Origin: Knufia peltigerae
Lineage: Eukaryota > Ascomycota > Eurotiomycetes > Chaetothyriales > Trichomeriaceae
Reading direction: 5' to 3'
Assembly (NCBI GenBank): GCA_030247855.1
Contig: JAPDRN010000006.1
Coordinates: forward strand, 637,908 to 701,907
Length of the DNA stretch: 64,000 nucleotides
Shown here: positions 47,430 to 59,436 of the stretch, one piece after another
Layout: each line of letters opens with the position of its first letter
Numbering within the stretch: position 1 is the first letter of the stretch
The notes under the pieces: generated by a model
Database searches by the model: none
Seen by the model: the letters and a program-made list of their open reading frames with translations, nothing else
What the model was told of the DNA's origin: nothing
Position numbers and translations under genes: made by a program

Positions 47430-49754
47430 CTAGCCGTAGGAGACTCTCGCATCTGGCTCGCCTGGTGCAAGATAGTTTGTGTGAGGGTCGCCACTTTCCT
47501 TGGCCGCAGAGCAGCGGGCCATGGTAGGCGAGCTACAAGCATTCTTGTTAGCAAATGACATAATCGGAGAAAAAGGGGGCTAGTGTCATACCTTCTTGAA
47601 ATAACATCAGTCTGGTAGAAGTCCTTGATGGGGTTCTTCAATGGCTCATTGGTTGCCTTGGCTCCTTTGTGTGCATCCACAAGCTGAACCTTGCTCAGAC
47701 TTGAAAGAGCACTCTCCTCAACGTGATCATATCGCCGGAGGGTTGGGCTGACCTCCTCCATGCGGTCTCTCAATACTTCTAGGTCATCATAAGGTAAGGG
47801 TACTCCTAAAAATTCTGAGGCGGCACGAATGATCTTCCAGTCAGTTCTTGCGGCACCAGGCAATGAAACAGCGGTGCGAGTAATTTGTACTCGTCCTTCT
47901 GTGTTGACATAGGTGCCGGACTTCTCGGTATATGCTGCTGCGGGTAGAATGACATCAGCGAGCTGAGCGCCAGTCTCGCCGTGGTGACCTTGATACACAA
48001 CAAAGGCATCCTTGGGAATGTCTGCCTGGGAGATCTCATCCGCACCCAGCAGCCAAACCATCTTCGCTTTAGTCTCGGCAACCTTCTTTGACGGCGTGAC
48101 GAAGCCAACTTCGTATGCACCGGCTCTGGAAGCTGCACGCTGGAGGACGTTGTAGCCTTGCCACTCAGGAGTGTTGAAGTTGGCTTGGTGCTTCTCGACA
48201 AAAGCTCCCACGGTCTCGAAGATGGAAGCAGCATCGGCATGTTCCGCAACGGCGCTACCAAGAATGATCATGGGCTTCTTAGCAGAAGCCAACTTCTTGC
48301 CAAAATCTCCTGACAAAGCCTTCTTCACAGCAGCTGCGTCCTGGCCGAGGTTGTTGTACTGGAAGGTACTCTTGAAGTCTTCGCCAATAAAGCCGATATC
48401 AATCGGTGAGCGCATCCATTGCTTTCGAATTCTGGCGTTCAACACAGCTGCCTCCCATCTTGGGTTGCTGCCGATGATAAGCATGCAGTCTGCGTCTTCG
48501 ACACCAAAGATCTTAGAGTTGAAGAGGTAATTGGCTCGAACATCGACTCCGTGTGCGACTGGTTCGTTACCACGAGGTTGATCAAGAGCGAGGTTTTCTG
48601 AGTTCAGTCTGTTGGCAAGATCCTTCATAGCAACCAGCGATTCGACCTCCATGAGATGTCCGGCGATTGCCTTGAATTCGTTCTCCGCAGGTTTGAGCTT
48701 GAGGTAAGCATTGCCGATTTCGGTCAAAGCTTGTTCCCATGTGGCTGGCTGGAACTGGCCGTCTTTTCTGATGAGTGGTGTTGTTAATCTTTGCGTCTTC
48801 AACCCATCCAATGCGAATCGCTGCTTATCATCAATCCATTCTTCGTTGATGTCGTCGTTCAATCTGGGTAGGATTCTCTTGACCTCTAGACCTCTTGCAT
48901 CCACTCTGATGTTCGAACCCATGGCATTCAGAACGTCAATGGACTCGAATTTGGTGAGCTCCCACGGTCTGAAGCTAAAAGCGCCAGGCTTGGGTAGCAG
49001 GGCACCAACGGGGCAAAGATCCGCCACGTTACCTGACAACTCTGTATCCAGATTTCTTTCGAGGTATGTACCGATTTCTAAGCCGTTGCCTCTTCCTGTA
49101 GATCCCAATTCTGGCGCTCCAGCAATTTCATTGGCGAATCGGACACATCTCGTGCAGTGGATGCATCTGTTCATCGAAGTCTTGATCAAAGGTCCAATAT
49201 TTTTATCCTCCACCGCACGCTTGCCAGTAATTTCGTGGAAACGGCCTCGGTCTGCACCATATCTCATGGACTGATCTTGTAAATCACACTGGCCACCTTG
49301 GTCGCAGATGGGACAATCTAGTGGATGGTTGGCGAGGAGGAATTCCATTATACCTTCTCTTGCTTTGTGTGTCATGGGTGAATTTGTTTTGACAACCATA
49401 CCAGGCTGGACGGGCCATGCGCAGGATGCCACCGGTTTAGGAACACGTTCGACTTCGACAAGGCACATACGACAGTTACCGGCGATGAGGAGTTTTCTGT
49501 AACCAATTTGTCAACACGTAGGATACCCGGTAATCGACTGAACCATACTCATGATAGCAGAATCTGGGGATCGTGACACCAGCCTTCTCACAAGCTTGGA
49601 TCAAAGCTGACCCAGCTTCTATTGACACTTTCTTTCCATCTATTGTGAGTTCGACCTCGGCTGGTCGTCTTGCTGAGGACGCAAATGATCGTGTTGCAGA
49701 GGACGACAAGGGCCTCCGGGAGCGCGCAGCGGCGCGAAGAAGCTGAGACCGCAT
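47430..49754 (-). CDS. nuo78: NADH:ubiquinone oxidoreductase 78-kDa subunit (complex I)
   Basis: Largest peripheral-arm subunit of mitochondrial complex I, carrying several iron-sulfur clusters. Exons are 49754-49549, 49496-47592 and 47532-47430, giving 737 residues. The first 30 residues (Arg/Ser-rich, no acids) are a mitochondrial targeting sequence. Cluster ligands are visible: FCYHEKLLIAGNCRMC, HPLDCPICDQGGQCDLQD, CIHCTRCVRFANEI and VADLCPVGAL. The molybdopterin-oxidoreductase-like second half follows. The last junction restores ISRSSPTMARCSAA, the conserved end of fungal homologues. The gene is divergent from the HET region and lies tail to tail with the nitronate monooxygenase. A constitutive nuclear gene of respiration is expected. 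Confidence 0.95.
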
Positions 49755-51706
49755 ATTGACTTGGAAAGCTGGTCTCAGCTATAGATATGGAATGTCGTTG
49801 AGGGAGGAGTGGCGTCGACGAGGAGCTCTTGAACTGGAGAGCGCAGCTTTAATGACATTCGGATCATTGGCACGTAAAGGAATCTCTGTGATTTCTGATT
49901 GGCTGTGTGAAGACTTGGCACGATTGGGCGCTGGCTGAGACTACCAGCAAGGTGCTATCCATGGGCCAAGTCTCACACGCAGTCCGGTGCTACGAGTACA
50001 GCTTCAGTCTTTGATCATAGCGCTCTTGCCGACAACTTCTGCTGGATCCCACGATGATGCTGATGAGCACCCTAAATGCAAGACCTCTCTCGAAGCCCAC
50101 AACACAAGTTCGCACATTGCACGCCATACGACTGGTCCCTGCCTAGAAGCCAATACCACCGATCAATAAGGTGATCTAGGACCTGTGAGGCTCAAACATT
50201 CTGATAATGACTACCAGATGCGCGTCACGCTATCAGCATGTCCTTTCGATAAGTCTTGGGCTTTGAAAAGATGTCTATGCGGGCCATGCAGGACCTCTCG
50301 ACCTTCTCCAGTCAATCACATTCTCAGCCTTACCAGCACGATTCAGAGCTGCAGCAATCTCGTCTACTAGGCCGATCCTCTGAGACTTTTGAAAGTGATA
50401 TTACTGGCTGCCAATGCATGTTGTTATTTCTTTTGGCGCCACCTTCACTTTGTGGTTGATTATATCGCGTTCGATTGCCCGTTCTTCAAGCCACTATGCA
50501 AGCTAGCATTTGACCACCACCACCATCATGGCTTCGCGTTGCTGCTGGTCACGGGCACCCGCTGCATATGCCTCTCCACCCGACAAGCTCGCGTACAATG
50601 GACATTCTGTAAGTCGTGAAAAAAAGACCTATTTCGCTGACAGCTCGTGAAGTAGGCGATGTTGGATCGTGGACACCAGAGACAAGAATCCTTTTTTGCC
50701 ACAAGCCTAATGTTCGGAGAGAGATGACCTAGAGCTGGAACGCAAAAAGTCACCTCTCAAAGGTATGTTTGACACCGAGAAGGGCCTTGTCTCAGCCAGC
50801 TTCGAGCGCTACTGCCTTACCTTGATGATTCGTACAAGTTCCTCCAAGGCATCGTCGCTGTATGCCCGCGGATATGCAGGGATATTTGGTCGTTCCAAAA
50901 CTTCGGCGTCGTGTTGTCAGGCCAGGCTTCCGCCTTTTGCATTGCAACTAGAAGCTAGCCTTCCATGACCCGATCACTGCCTCCACGAATTTCTAGGCTA
51001 TCTAGTCAAGCTTGCGCCACCATCTCTGCGGCTGACTACTAACAAGGATCGTGCTCCTCCCAACTCCTTCGCTGGTGAATCTTGTCACAAGGGCAGTTAC
51101 CACCAATACCTTGTACCATCCCTCACTAAAAGTGGCTCGCAATCAGTCTCGCGAAAGGAGTGGTCTGATTTGACTGCTATGAGGCATCTTACTGTAGTGC
51201 CAACTATGAAGCCTTACCACTACCACACTTCGGTGCCACAGCCATGAACTCGAGATTCAGCCTCAGGCGAACCTCCTCAATAACGATAATCCACACCACC
51301 ATCTTGGATCCTTGGGTCGATTTTACTTGTTGGCCGCGGACCAGCATCCAATACACCCTGGAGACCTGGATGTACTTTGGTTTTAGTATGATCCCTTGGT
51401 ATGGTTTCTTCTCTGACTGCAAAAGGACCCAACAAATTCAACCTCCACAGTTCGGCTGTGTATTCCCTTCAGTATTCTCCTGAATTCGACAACGCCTCCA
51501 CGGGAGGGGCGTAACATAGCCGCAGAGACTATGAGAGACTATATGCCCTTCTCCAAGGCGAACTTGCGCCAAGGGCCAATATGTTTCTCTTTGGTGTGAT
51601 GGACTTGAAACATATTTCAGCCGTACCTCTCCCTTCATAAATGTCTTCATTGCGGCAAAGAAGCTGTCCATTTTCCCACCCTTTTGCTTACAATCGAACT
51701 TCCAAG
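49755..51706. other. intergenic with coding-like fragments
   Basis: No intact gene. Short stretches between about 50275 and 50960 read like protein (for example MRAMQDLSTFSSQSHSQPYQ, and LRALLPYLDDSYKFLQG near 50810), in different frames and broken by stops. A decayed gene is possible. Confidence 0.4.
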
Positions 51707-54415
51707 ATGGCTGAGAAATTCAAGGTCGGCGAGAATTATGCTCTCATAGGCACATATGAGTATGACATGCTTGACGAAGACCAAATTCGTCTGTTGAGGC
51801 TCTTTCCCGAGACTAGCCACGGCGGCACCAAGTCACCACTTCAGGGTGAATTACAAACCTATCGATTGACAATTCCTGTCATCGAGGCCGCCAAGCAGGA
51901 AAATGATGTCGATAACGGATGGGGCTTGGAGGATGCTAAAGTCATCGATGAAGCGCCAGAGTATGATGCACTTTCTTATACCTGGGAAAATGTTTCGTAC
52001 AGGAACGAAGATGAAGTGGAGGATTCTTTGGAGAAGAAGACGAAAACCACAGAGGTAATCAATATCGTCGAAAACGAACAATCTAAAGGCACCATTGTCA
52101 TCGGCCCCAACCTCGCAAGTGCACTCAGGAGATTCCGGAAAGAGATCGATCCAGAATATCCATTGTGGCTGTGGATTGATTCTATCTGTATAACACAGAA
52201 CAGCCCTCGCCATAACACGGAGAAAAGTGGACAGATCCAAAAAATGGCCGACATCTACCAGGAAGCCACGAAAGTCCGTGTCTGGCTGGGCGAAGAAGAC
52301 GAGGATAGCAACAAAGCATGCAACTTTATCAAAGAAATCTTGAGTTTCAGGAAGTTCAATGAACTATGTCGATCGGCCGAGTTTGCCACAAAATGGAACG
52401 CGTTTAGGAACCTCATGCAAAGACCGTGGTTCAAACGTCGGTGGATCGTCCAGGAGGTGGCTTTCGCACAGCAAGCAGAAGTATATTGCGGTCGCGACAA
52501 ACTATCCTGGGATGAACTTGCAAGTGCCATGTCATTGTTTGCCACAAAAGGACATGAACTGCGTAAGATTTTCCAAAAGTCCGAGAAGTACTGTTATAAT
52601 GCGGATCATCTGGGTGAAATCGATGCATACGGTGCGAAGACTCTGGTAGACACCATCGAATCCATGTTCCGAAAGTCCGAGGATGGATATATCATGGAGA
52701 ATTTGCTCTCGCTTGAGGCGGTTCTCACAAACTTGGCCGCCTTTGATGCACAACGGCCTCATGACTATATCTACGCGGTCATGCGCTTATCAAACGATGC
52801 AATTCCTGTATCGGAGCTCAGTGCTCGGTCTCCTGTCTGCTCGCCCAAATTGCCCACAGAAGGGTTTGCACGACATTTAGGAAAACAATCTGGTCAACTG
52901 TCCAAGACACCTTTCAGCTCTGACGGACATTACCATCATTCCCCAGAACGCATCAATCATTCCCCTGCCGTTCCGACTGTCAACATACCTCATACACCGG
53001 ATATGAACCCCAATTGGGACGACCTACGTGGAGACCACTCTCGTGGGAGGCCCAGGAGTAGAACTCCTCCCCACGCAAAGCTCCTAGGGGTGGAGCCACA
53101 TCGTAGAACAAGGTCGCGTTCGCGTGAGCCTTCACGGGCCGCAGCGAGGAAAGATGCTGAAAGAGGCTTTCGGATTCCGCCAAAGAACTTTGTCGTCAAT
53201 TATGAACGAAGCCTCTTTAGCCTTTGCGTTGAGGTCATGAATTTTATCGTGTCAAGAACAAAGTCGATTGATATGATCTGCAAACCATGGGTGCCGAATC
53301 TGAGCGGCGATCAAAGTTTCTTCTCGGCAATCCACGAGATCCATGAGCACGATACTGTCACCATGCCCTCATGGATTGCTTCTCTCGACAAGAGAGCATT
53401 TTCCTGGAATCCGACGGACAACGGGTACAGCTACAGCAGGATTGCCGCAGATCCACTCGTCGGCACCCAGTTAAATGGAATGAAGCCGTACAGCGCATCT
53501 GGCATTGTGCCAGTTCCAAACGAATACCTTCCATGTGCTGGGTCCAGCAAGCTGATCGATGGAAGAATACTGAAGGCCCATGGATTTGTGCTTGATACCA
53601 TTGATAAACATGGGTCGCCTGCGCACAATGCTGTGATCCCATCCAAGTGGCTTGAGATTGTGGACTGGAAGGAAGCAAAGCGACCTTCTCCCGAGATGAG
53701 TGCTCCACCTGAGGCTTTTTGGCGAACTCTGGTTGCCAACAGAGCATCATCGGACAGTCCGAAGCCTCCAGAAGGCCATTGGCGGTTCGCGACTCGGTGG
53801 ATCTTCACTAGAAGACCCAAAGACGGCAACCTGGACACGGGTGCTTTATTGAGAGACATCTCTGGTAATGTCGCCACCCCAATTGTTCCGTTCTTGCATC
53901 GTCTGCGAGCTGTGATCTGGAATCGGTCATTGATCAAAACCAAGGGGCCGGACCCGCAATCTCTTGGATTTCTTGGACTCGCTCCTCCGGATTCCGAGGC
54001 CGGCGATATCGTATGTATACTTGAGGGTTGCAGCGTACCGGTTGTCCTGCGACGCAAAACACGAACCCCACACGCCTCGTTGCCCAAAGTCTCCAAGCGT
54101 GGAGGGCGTACAAGAGGCTCCCTGCCTCCAGGTGGTGGCGGTATCAAGCCCAACATGCAAAATACATCGGCCACAATGGCGAGTCAAGACGTTGGTGGCG
54201 GCGGCCTTCATGGAAGTCAAGACTCCGAGACACAGCGAGAGCAAATCGAGTACTCGTTCATTGGAGAATGCTATATCCATGGCATGATGGACGGCGAAGC
54301 ATTTGATGTGCAAAAGAGATTTAAACTTGCGAGCAAAGAGTTCCGTATCGGATGTGTGGCCACGGAATGTAATTGTGACAAGTGTGATCCGACGAAGTCT
54401 CGCAAGTCTTCGTAG
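51707..54415 (+). CDS. HET-domain protein
   Basis: Single-exon frame of 902 residues from ATG at 51707 (AAGATGG context); an in-frame ATG at 51641 would add 22 residues. The HET domain spans about residues 85-290, with EYDALSYTWENVSY, LWLWIDSICITQN, MADIYQEATKVRVWLGEED and RPWFKRRWIVQEVAFA. Residues around 440-520 are rich in Arg/Ser/Pro (RTRSRSREPSRAAARK) and probably disordered. The rest has no recognised domain. A late Cys-rich end (VATECNCDKCDPTKS) could bind metal. HET proteins trigger cell death after fusion of unlike strains. This gene ends 156 bases from the convergent HET gene on the other strand, and the two differ in sequence, so they are not a recent tandem copy. Confidence 0.85.
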   Translation: MAEKFKVGENYALIGTYEYDMLDEDQIRLLRLFPETSHGGTKSPLQGELQTYRLTIPVIEAAKQENDVDNGWGLEDAKVIDEAPEYDALSYTWENVSYRNEDEVEDSLEKKTKTTEVINIVENEQSKGTIVIGPNLASALRRFRKEIDPEYPLWLWIDSICITQNSPRHNTEKSGQIQKMADIYQEATKVRVWLGEEDEDSNKACNFIKEILSFRKFNELCRSAEFATKWNAFRNLMQRPWFKRRWIVQEVAFAQQAEVYCGRDKLSWDELASAMSLFATKGHELRKIFQKSEKYCYNADHLGEIDAYGAKTLVDTIESMFRKSEDGYIMENLLSLEAVLTNLAAFDAQRPHDYIYAVMRLSNDAIPVSELSARSPVCSPKLPTEGFARHLGKQSGQLSKTPFSSDGHYHHSPERINHSPAVPTVNIPHTPDMNPNWDDLRGDHSRGRPRSRTPPHAKLLGVEPHRRTRSRSREPSRAAARKDAERGFRIPPKNFVVNYERSLFSLCVEVMNFIVSRTKSIDMICKPWVPNLSGDQSFFSAIHEIHEHDTVTMPSWIASLDKRAFSWNPTDNGYSYSRIAADPLVGTQLNGMKPYSASGIVPVPNEYLPCAGSSKLIDGRILKAHGFVLDTIDKHGSPAHNAVIPSKWLEIVDWKEAKRPSPEMSAPPEAFWRTLVANRASSDSPKPPEGHWRFATRWIFTRRPKDGNLDTGALLRDISGNVATPIVPFLHRLRAVIWNRSLIKTKGPDPQSLGFLGLAPPDSEAGDIVCILEGCSVPVVLRRKTRTPHASLPKVSKRGGRTRGSLPPGGGGIKPNMQNTSATMASQDVGGGGLHGSQDSETQREQIEYSFIGECYIHGMMDGEAFDVQKRFKLASKEFRIGCVATECNCDKCDPTKSRKSS

Positions 54416-54571
54416 TTAGTTACTGTTGGCATAAAATTCTGTGTAGTGTGCTGTTGGCGGTTTTGAAGGATTGTTTTTCTTGGTAGTCTTACGGGGGAAT
54501 TTGATGGAATTTATGAGCCATGAAACCAGCTATCTTACATGTAGTATGGAGGTATTCGTATTTCATACTGA

Positions 54572-56551
54572 TTAATGATTTGATAAGTCTGCTTTTGATT
54601 TTTCAACAACTTCCAATCTCAAACTATAGACGTGTATCTCCTCTCCAGAGATTGAGACTCGATCGGGCGGTAACGACGCAGAAACAGTCATGGTCCTGTT
54701 GGTGTCAATGGTGACGTCCACTTTGTTGGTGAGATCGTGGATCGAGGGCACCTGGAGTTCCACGTCGGCCCAGTCGACAGAGTCGGCCTGGTGTCGGCCG
54801 TCGAAGAGCATCGGGCCCAAGAAGATCATCGGGCGCGAGAGTACTTCGTACACGAAGATTTTGCATTTGGGTGGTGTCATGCGGTAATCGCACAAGACAC
54901 AAAGTGGGATAGAATTCCTGTAGTCGCCGCCATAGTCGGTGTCATCGTCATCGTCATCGTCATCATCACTGTCGTCGTGATAATCGTGATTGTTATTGTT
55001 ATTGTTATTGTCGTGGTCATTGTTGATGTGAGGGTGCCAAAGAATATAAACTCCCAGAATCATAGGATACATTGCACTTTCCCGGCCGTTTTCACTCGAA
55101 TAGATTTCGGGCTTGAGGAAGATGCGTTCATTGTAGGTCCACAGCGTTTCTGGGATGGCAGTGAGCATACGAAAACTGGACTGTCGCTTTGGATCCGGGT
55201 CTAGGCTCAGCGTTGGATTGCGAGGGACGTGAATGGTACTCTGGCGAAAAGCGTGGAACGTAGGACTGTCGAATTGTTTCGGGGCCGTGGAGACGACTAG
55301 ATTGCGGATCGAAAGTGTCGGGAGGGACGCACATTCCAATGGTGACAGGAAGGCCAAAGATGGAGCTGAAGGGTCGCGGTGGTAGATGGTCGGCGTCTGT
55401 TTGCGAAGGTAGATTCCCGTGGCGAGGCGGGATGTCCATGAGCTGGTCTGTAGGCCAACCAGCAGGATGTATTGTGACGACTTGAGGACTCGTATGTCGA
55501 CCGTGCCGGAAAACAACAGACCTGCGTTGGTCACTGAGAAACTGACTTCTTCCTTGGATAGCCAGTCTATAACCGTCGTGTTGGCGAAACATGACGGTGT
55601 AGGCGCAAAGATACTCAAGCCTGGGATTGTGTGTCCGTCGACATGGGCCTGTCGAGAACTAAGGGCGAGAGCTGTATTGTGGGGGAGTGGGAGAGTAGTT
55701 TTCGTAGTTGATACCCCTGACTTCTTCTCCTTCTCATTCTCCCATGCAAAAATGGTAAAATCGTTACTCTGCCTCACAATCTCTTCTTGAAGACGACGGA
55801 ACGCCTTCATTCCTTCTCCGTATAGAAGGGGCATGTTCACATCGAACAGACCCAATAGGCAATACGCCATATCCTCGGTCCGCGTGGTGATGCGGTGAGC
55901 GGCCCACGACATGCGTACGGCAATTGAACATTCCGAGATGGGAAAAGTTTGAGACAGTACGCTCTTGGGGATGCTTGTGATTCGAGAGATGACGTCGCCG
56001 AACGTGCTGCGCGTACCGATGGACGTCCAAGTTGAGTCGTAAAAGGTGAGCTGCCTTGGGGCCAGGAGTTCCTGGAGCGTCCAGCCACGTGTGAACCAAC
56101 GACAGTTAGGGAGAGCGTCAGTCACCTGTGTTGTGGTTGAGAGAGTGTCGTTGCCACCGTTGTCTTTTCGAATCATGTCAGGAGTGGTGGCGGCCGCGGT
56201 ATCACCACACGGGTATAAGTCCTCGAGATAAACGTGACATGTCGTGGAGTTTGCATACCATGCGTACATGGAATTGATACTCTCACTCAACTCTGCCGAG
56301 CTCGATTTGTCGATACAGCATGTGTCTATCCATGCGTAATCAAGGCCGTCTTGACGTGCGAGGCGGCACGTCTGTTTCAATTTCGCGTAGCCTTTCTTCG
56401 CCGGAGATGAGAGGCTGCCACCGCCAACACTGGTTATATCTTGGTAGGTAACTTCTTCAGAGGTCCAGGTGTGAGAGAGAATAGCGTATGGTGGGGCCGT
56501 CTCGGTGAAGAATTCTTCGAGAGTGAGCGTTTTGGTATTGATTAGTTTCAT
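54572..56551 (-). CDS. HET-domain protein with Asp/Asn-rich tract
   Basis: Single-exon frame of 659 residues. The HET domain occupies about residues 17-260: PPYAILSHTWTSEEVTYQD, YAWIDTCCIDKSSSAELSE, CRWFTRGWTLQELLAP and AYCLLGLFDVNMPLLYGEG. It belongs to the same subtype as the broken gene at 36261-37460. After the domain, a short region of Asn and Asp runs (encoded by repeats at 54941-55013) interrupts the C-terminal half. The C-terminal half is otherwise unrecognised; it has no ankyrin, WD or NACHT repeats. The role in vegetative incompatibility is inferred from the family. The gene starts 277 bases before the divergent Zn2Cys6 regulator. Confidence 0.87.
   Translation of the reverse strand: MKLINTKTLTLEEFFTETAPPYAILSHTWTSEEVTYQDITSVGGGSLSSPAKKGYAKLKQTCRLARQDGLDYAWIDTCCIDKSSSAELSESINSMYAWYANSTTCHVYLEDLYPCGDTAAATTPDMIRKDNGGNDTLSTTTQVTDALPNCRWFTRGWTLQELLAPRQLTFYDSTWTSIGTRSTFGDVISRITSIPKSVLSQTFPISECSIAVRMSWAAHRITTRTEDMAYCLLGLFDVNMPLLYGEGMKAFRRLQEEIVRQSNDFTIFAWENEKEKKSGVSTTKTTLPLPHNTALALSSRQAHVDGHTIPGLSIFAPTPSCFANTTVIDWLSKEEVSFSVTNAGLLFSGTVDIRVLKSSQYILLVGLQTSSWTSRLATGIYLRKQTPTIYHRDPSAPSLAFLSPLECASLPTLSIRNLVVSTAPKQFDSPTFHAFRQSTIHVPRNPTLSLDPDPKRQSSFRMLTAIPETLWTYNERIFLKPEIYSSENGRESAMYPMILGVYILWHPHINNDHDNNNNNNNHDYHDDSDDDDDDDDDTDYGGDYRNSIPLCVLCDYRMTPPKCKIFVYEVLSRPMIFLGPMLFDGRHQADSVDWADVELQVPSIHDLTNKVDVTIDTNRTMTVSASLPPDRVSISGEEIHVYSLRLEVVEKSKADLSNH
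54941..55013 (+). repeat. compound microsatellite inside a HET-domain gene
   Basis: Repeated CGTCAT/CATCAT units, then TTATTG units, lie in frame within the minus-strand HET gene. They encode a run of Asp followed (in protein order, preceded) by Asn. Length variation between strains is likely. Confidence 0.8.
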
Positions 56552-56828
56552 TGAGGATTCATATTCTTTTGGATAGGCCTAGAAGTCTACGTGACAAGCG
56601 ACTGGGATGGGATGTTGGTGACCACGAGGCTGACGAGGCTCGACAAGGTACGATCTTGGCGGGGCGATGCTTGTTAGCGCTTCAATAAACAACCAAGTCC
56701 TTCCCGAGATTCACGTCCCTAGTCATATATCATATACCAAAGCATGTTCCTTCATACGCAAAAGCGGAGTGAGTTTCCTTCTGGGATCTGTGTCACCAAG
56801 AGTGAATTTCAATCGACTTGATCCTGCG

Positions 56829-59147
56829 ATGCCGCAGCCAAACCGTTTTGGTGGAAATCAGCCGGCAACTTCTTCAGCTGATGTTGCGCGTGACGATTCC
56901 CCAGAGCTAGAGTCCACGCGCGAGCAAGGCAGTGGTGGAATGAGCACGAATCCGAGAAAACGCAGATACATCAGCAATGCCTTTACTACAAGGAAGCGAG
57001 CTGCCATGGCTTGCGATTTCTGCCGCCTGCGGAAAACCAAATGTGACAACGCACGACCAAAATGTGGCAATTGTCGACACCACAATGCAACGTGTGTCTA
57101 TACTGAGAACACAGAAGCCTCTGCACCTGAAGATGATGCGAATACCAATGTCATGCATCGCCTCGACGAGATCAAGTATCTTTTGCAACAAGTGCAAGCT
57201 CAAACTACGCCAAAGGTCCACTATACCACAGCTGCGGGACAGTTCCCCTTGATTGATCGTGCCCCATCCATTTCAGAATCTGCTCCCGAGCGAGAAGCGC
57301 CTGTGGACGACAGTTGGCAAAGTGGCGAGAGCTTCCATGCCGTCAATCCTTATGATTCCCCTTATCGAGCCGCGCGTTGCGAAGCGGTTGTCCGGTGGCC
57401 TATTTTCAGAGACTGGCTGTCGGAGAAAGAGTGCAGACTCGAGTCATTCTTGCACGAGGCCGAAATCCTGTTTCCGGATGGTGTTGGTGGAGAACAACCA
57501 CTCCCAGCCAACCTTGCCAGAGGGGATATAAGGGGGCCTCCCGGACCCGTCATAGATGAGGACGATTGTGTTCCATTGTGTAAAAGGTTTCTCAGTCATG
57601 TACATTTCAGAAATCCGATATTGGAGCCGAGGCAATTGATATCGTATGCGAAAGAGGTTTCACAACATGGTATGGGCTGGGATGGCCGTTCGTGTCTCGT
57701 GGTATGTTCATGAATGCTCATGTTGAGACGTCTGGACTTACTTGTCACAGCTAGTAATTTCGGCCATCTCCTGCATTCTTTTAACCAACGAGCTTCCCCC
57801 GGAGCCCGACTTAGATCCATCTATACACGCCCCTCCACTCTCCAGTCATATCCATGCAGATCCTGGTGGTGTTGCTGAAGCATTTGCTCAAGCAGCTAAG
57901 AAGAGGTTAGGTCTTCTTGGTATGTCTATGATAGATATCCAATGCTTGTTCTTCATGTCCATCTATGAGAAGCTACGTATACGACCTCTACAGTCCTGGT
58001 TCTGCCTCCAACAAGCATGCTCCAGACTCAAAAGCCACCTCATGAGCCGAAGTGGATTTTCAAGCTCAATGGATGCAGAAAAGCGTGAGCAACATCAGAT
58101 CGAGCAAAGGGTCTTCTGGTCATGTGTCCGCTCGGAAACGTGAGTCATGACTGAGCCCTTTCATCCTGCCCCTTACAGAAATCAATGTCAAGTCTTCTGT
58201 TCCGCTCTGGTGCTACTTTTGCTAATTGGATCTACAGTGAACTCCTTCCAGATTTATGTCTCCCATCGAGCGGCCTTGACGCTTTCCAATACCCTGAGTT
58301 TCCCTCACCTCCCTCAGCCACGAATAATGAGCATTTTGAGGAGTGCTCGGAGAGCAGCGATAGCGGTTATGTCCCACCAAACTCTCAAGCACAATCCTGG
58401 CTGTTCTTCCTCGCCGAAATCTCGCTCCGTCGTACCATTAACGCACATTTGCGCCTCCTCTATGGCAGATCAGAGTCGTACTGGCTGTCTCATCTGCCAT
58501 TGCTCCTAAGACACCATGCCCAGTGCGAGGAACAAATCAGCCTGTGGTACTCTCACCTGCCCTCGAAGTTGCAATTTTCCGACAGCGCACCGCAGCCTCA
58601 GAGTCTATCATATTACCTCGAAAGCCGCTTCCAGGATTGGCGTGAGCACATCCTCCGGCCATTGCTATATTGTGCCCTTCATCATAGCAGGCAGAAAAAT
58701 TGGCCTCACCAGTTTCATCCTGTCGCTGCTGGCGAGCCTTCCCCTTCAACCTCCACTGTGTCCATGTCTATGCAAACGGCTGTACTTTCACCGACTGGCA
58801 CTGGCAATCTGAATTCGAACGCGACACTTTATCCACAGGTGTTGCATCTAGCACAGATGCACATCGATCTGTGTGCCAGCCTCATACCTCACTCGTTCGA
58901 ACATGGCCGATACGGTGGAGTGTGGCAACTCTGTCGACGGACATTCATTTGCGGGATGGCGTTACTCGCATCTGTTATCTCGGAGGACCTTCAAAGCCCC
59001 AACGACTGGGTAGATCTGTGCAGAACAGCCATCAGGTATCTGACTCACTGGGGCGCCGAAGCACGGTCGGTCGAAGCAATGCGTCTTGTGCTGGAGAAAT
59101 TGTTTGACAGAGTGTTACGAAACTCGCAAGGACAGCCAAGCTTATGA
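56829..59147 (+). CDS. Zn(II)2Cys6 transcription factor with fungal-specific domain
   Basis: Exons are 56829-57701, 57751-58139 and 58238-59147, giving 723 residues. The zinc cluster uses cysteines 62, 65, 72, 79, 82 and 89 (CDFCRLRKTKCDNARPKCGN), preceded by a basic stretch (RKRRY, RKRA). The fungal-specific regulatory domain lies in the middle, with QRVFWSCVRSETELLPDLCL formed by splicing across 58139/58238. An in-frame ATG at 56667 would add 54 residues. The next genes are a sulfatase (convergent, 290 bases downstream) and an MFS transporter, which may be its targets. The upstream neighbour is a divergent HET gene. Target and inducer are unknown. Confidence 0.88.
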
Positions 59148-59436
59148 GTAGTAAACACCTCAAGACAATTTGGTAAGCCATCGATCAAGGTCTCGTCCGA
59201 AACACAATATCACGAATAAGCTTGTTAATCCTATTCATTTGCGCCACAGGGTACACAGATACGTGAGAATGGGCCAGTGGGTACTTTCTTCGTTGATCAG
59301 GATTCGCCTGGTATTGAATTGGAAACTAGAGAAGATTTGCATCTCCGTCAAACGATCTTGGCCAACGCCAATGTTGTGAGTGTCTGTCAGAAGAATATCA
59401 AAGGTCATCACGTCCGCAGTCAAATTGCCATTCATT

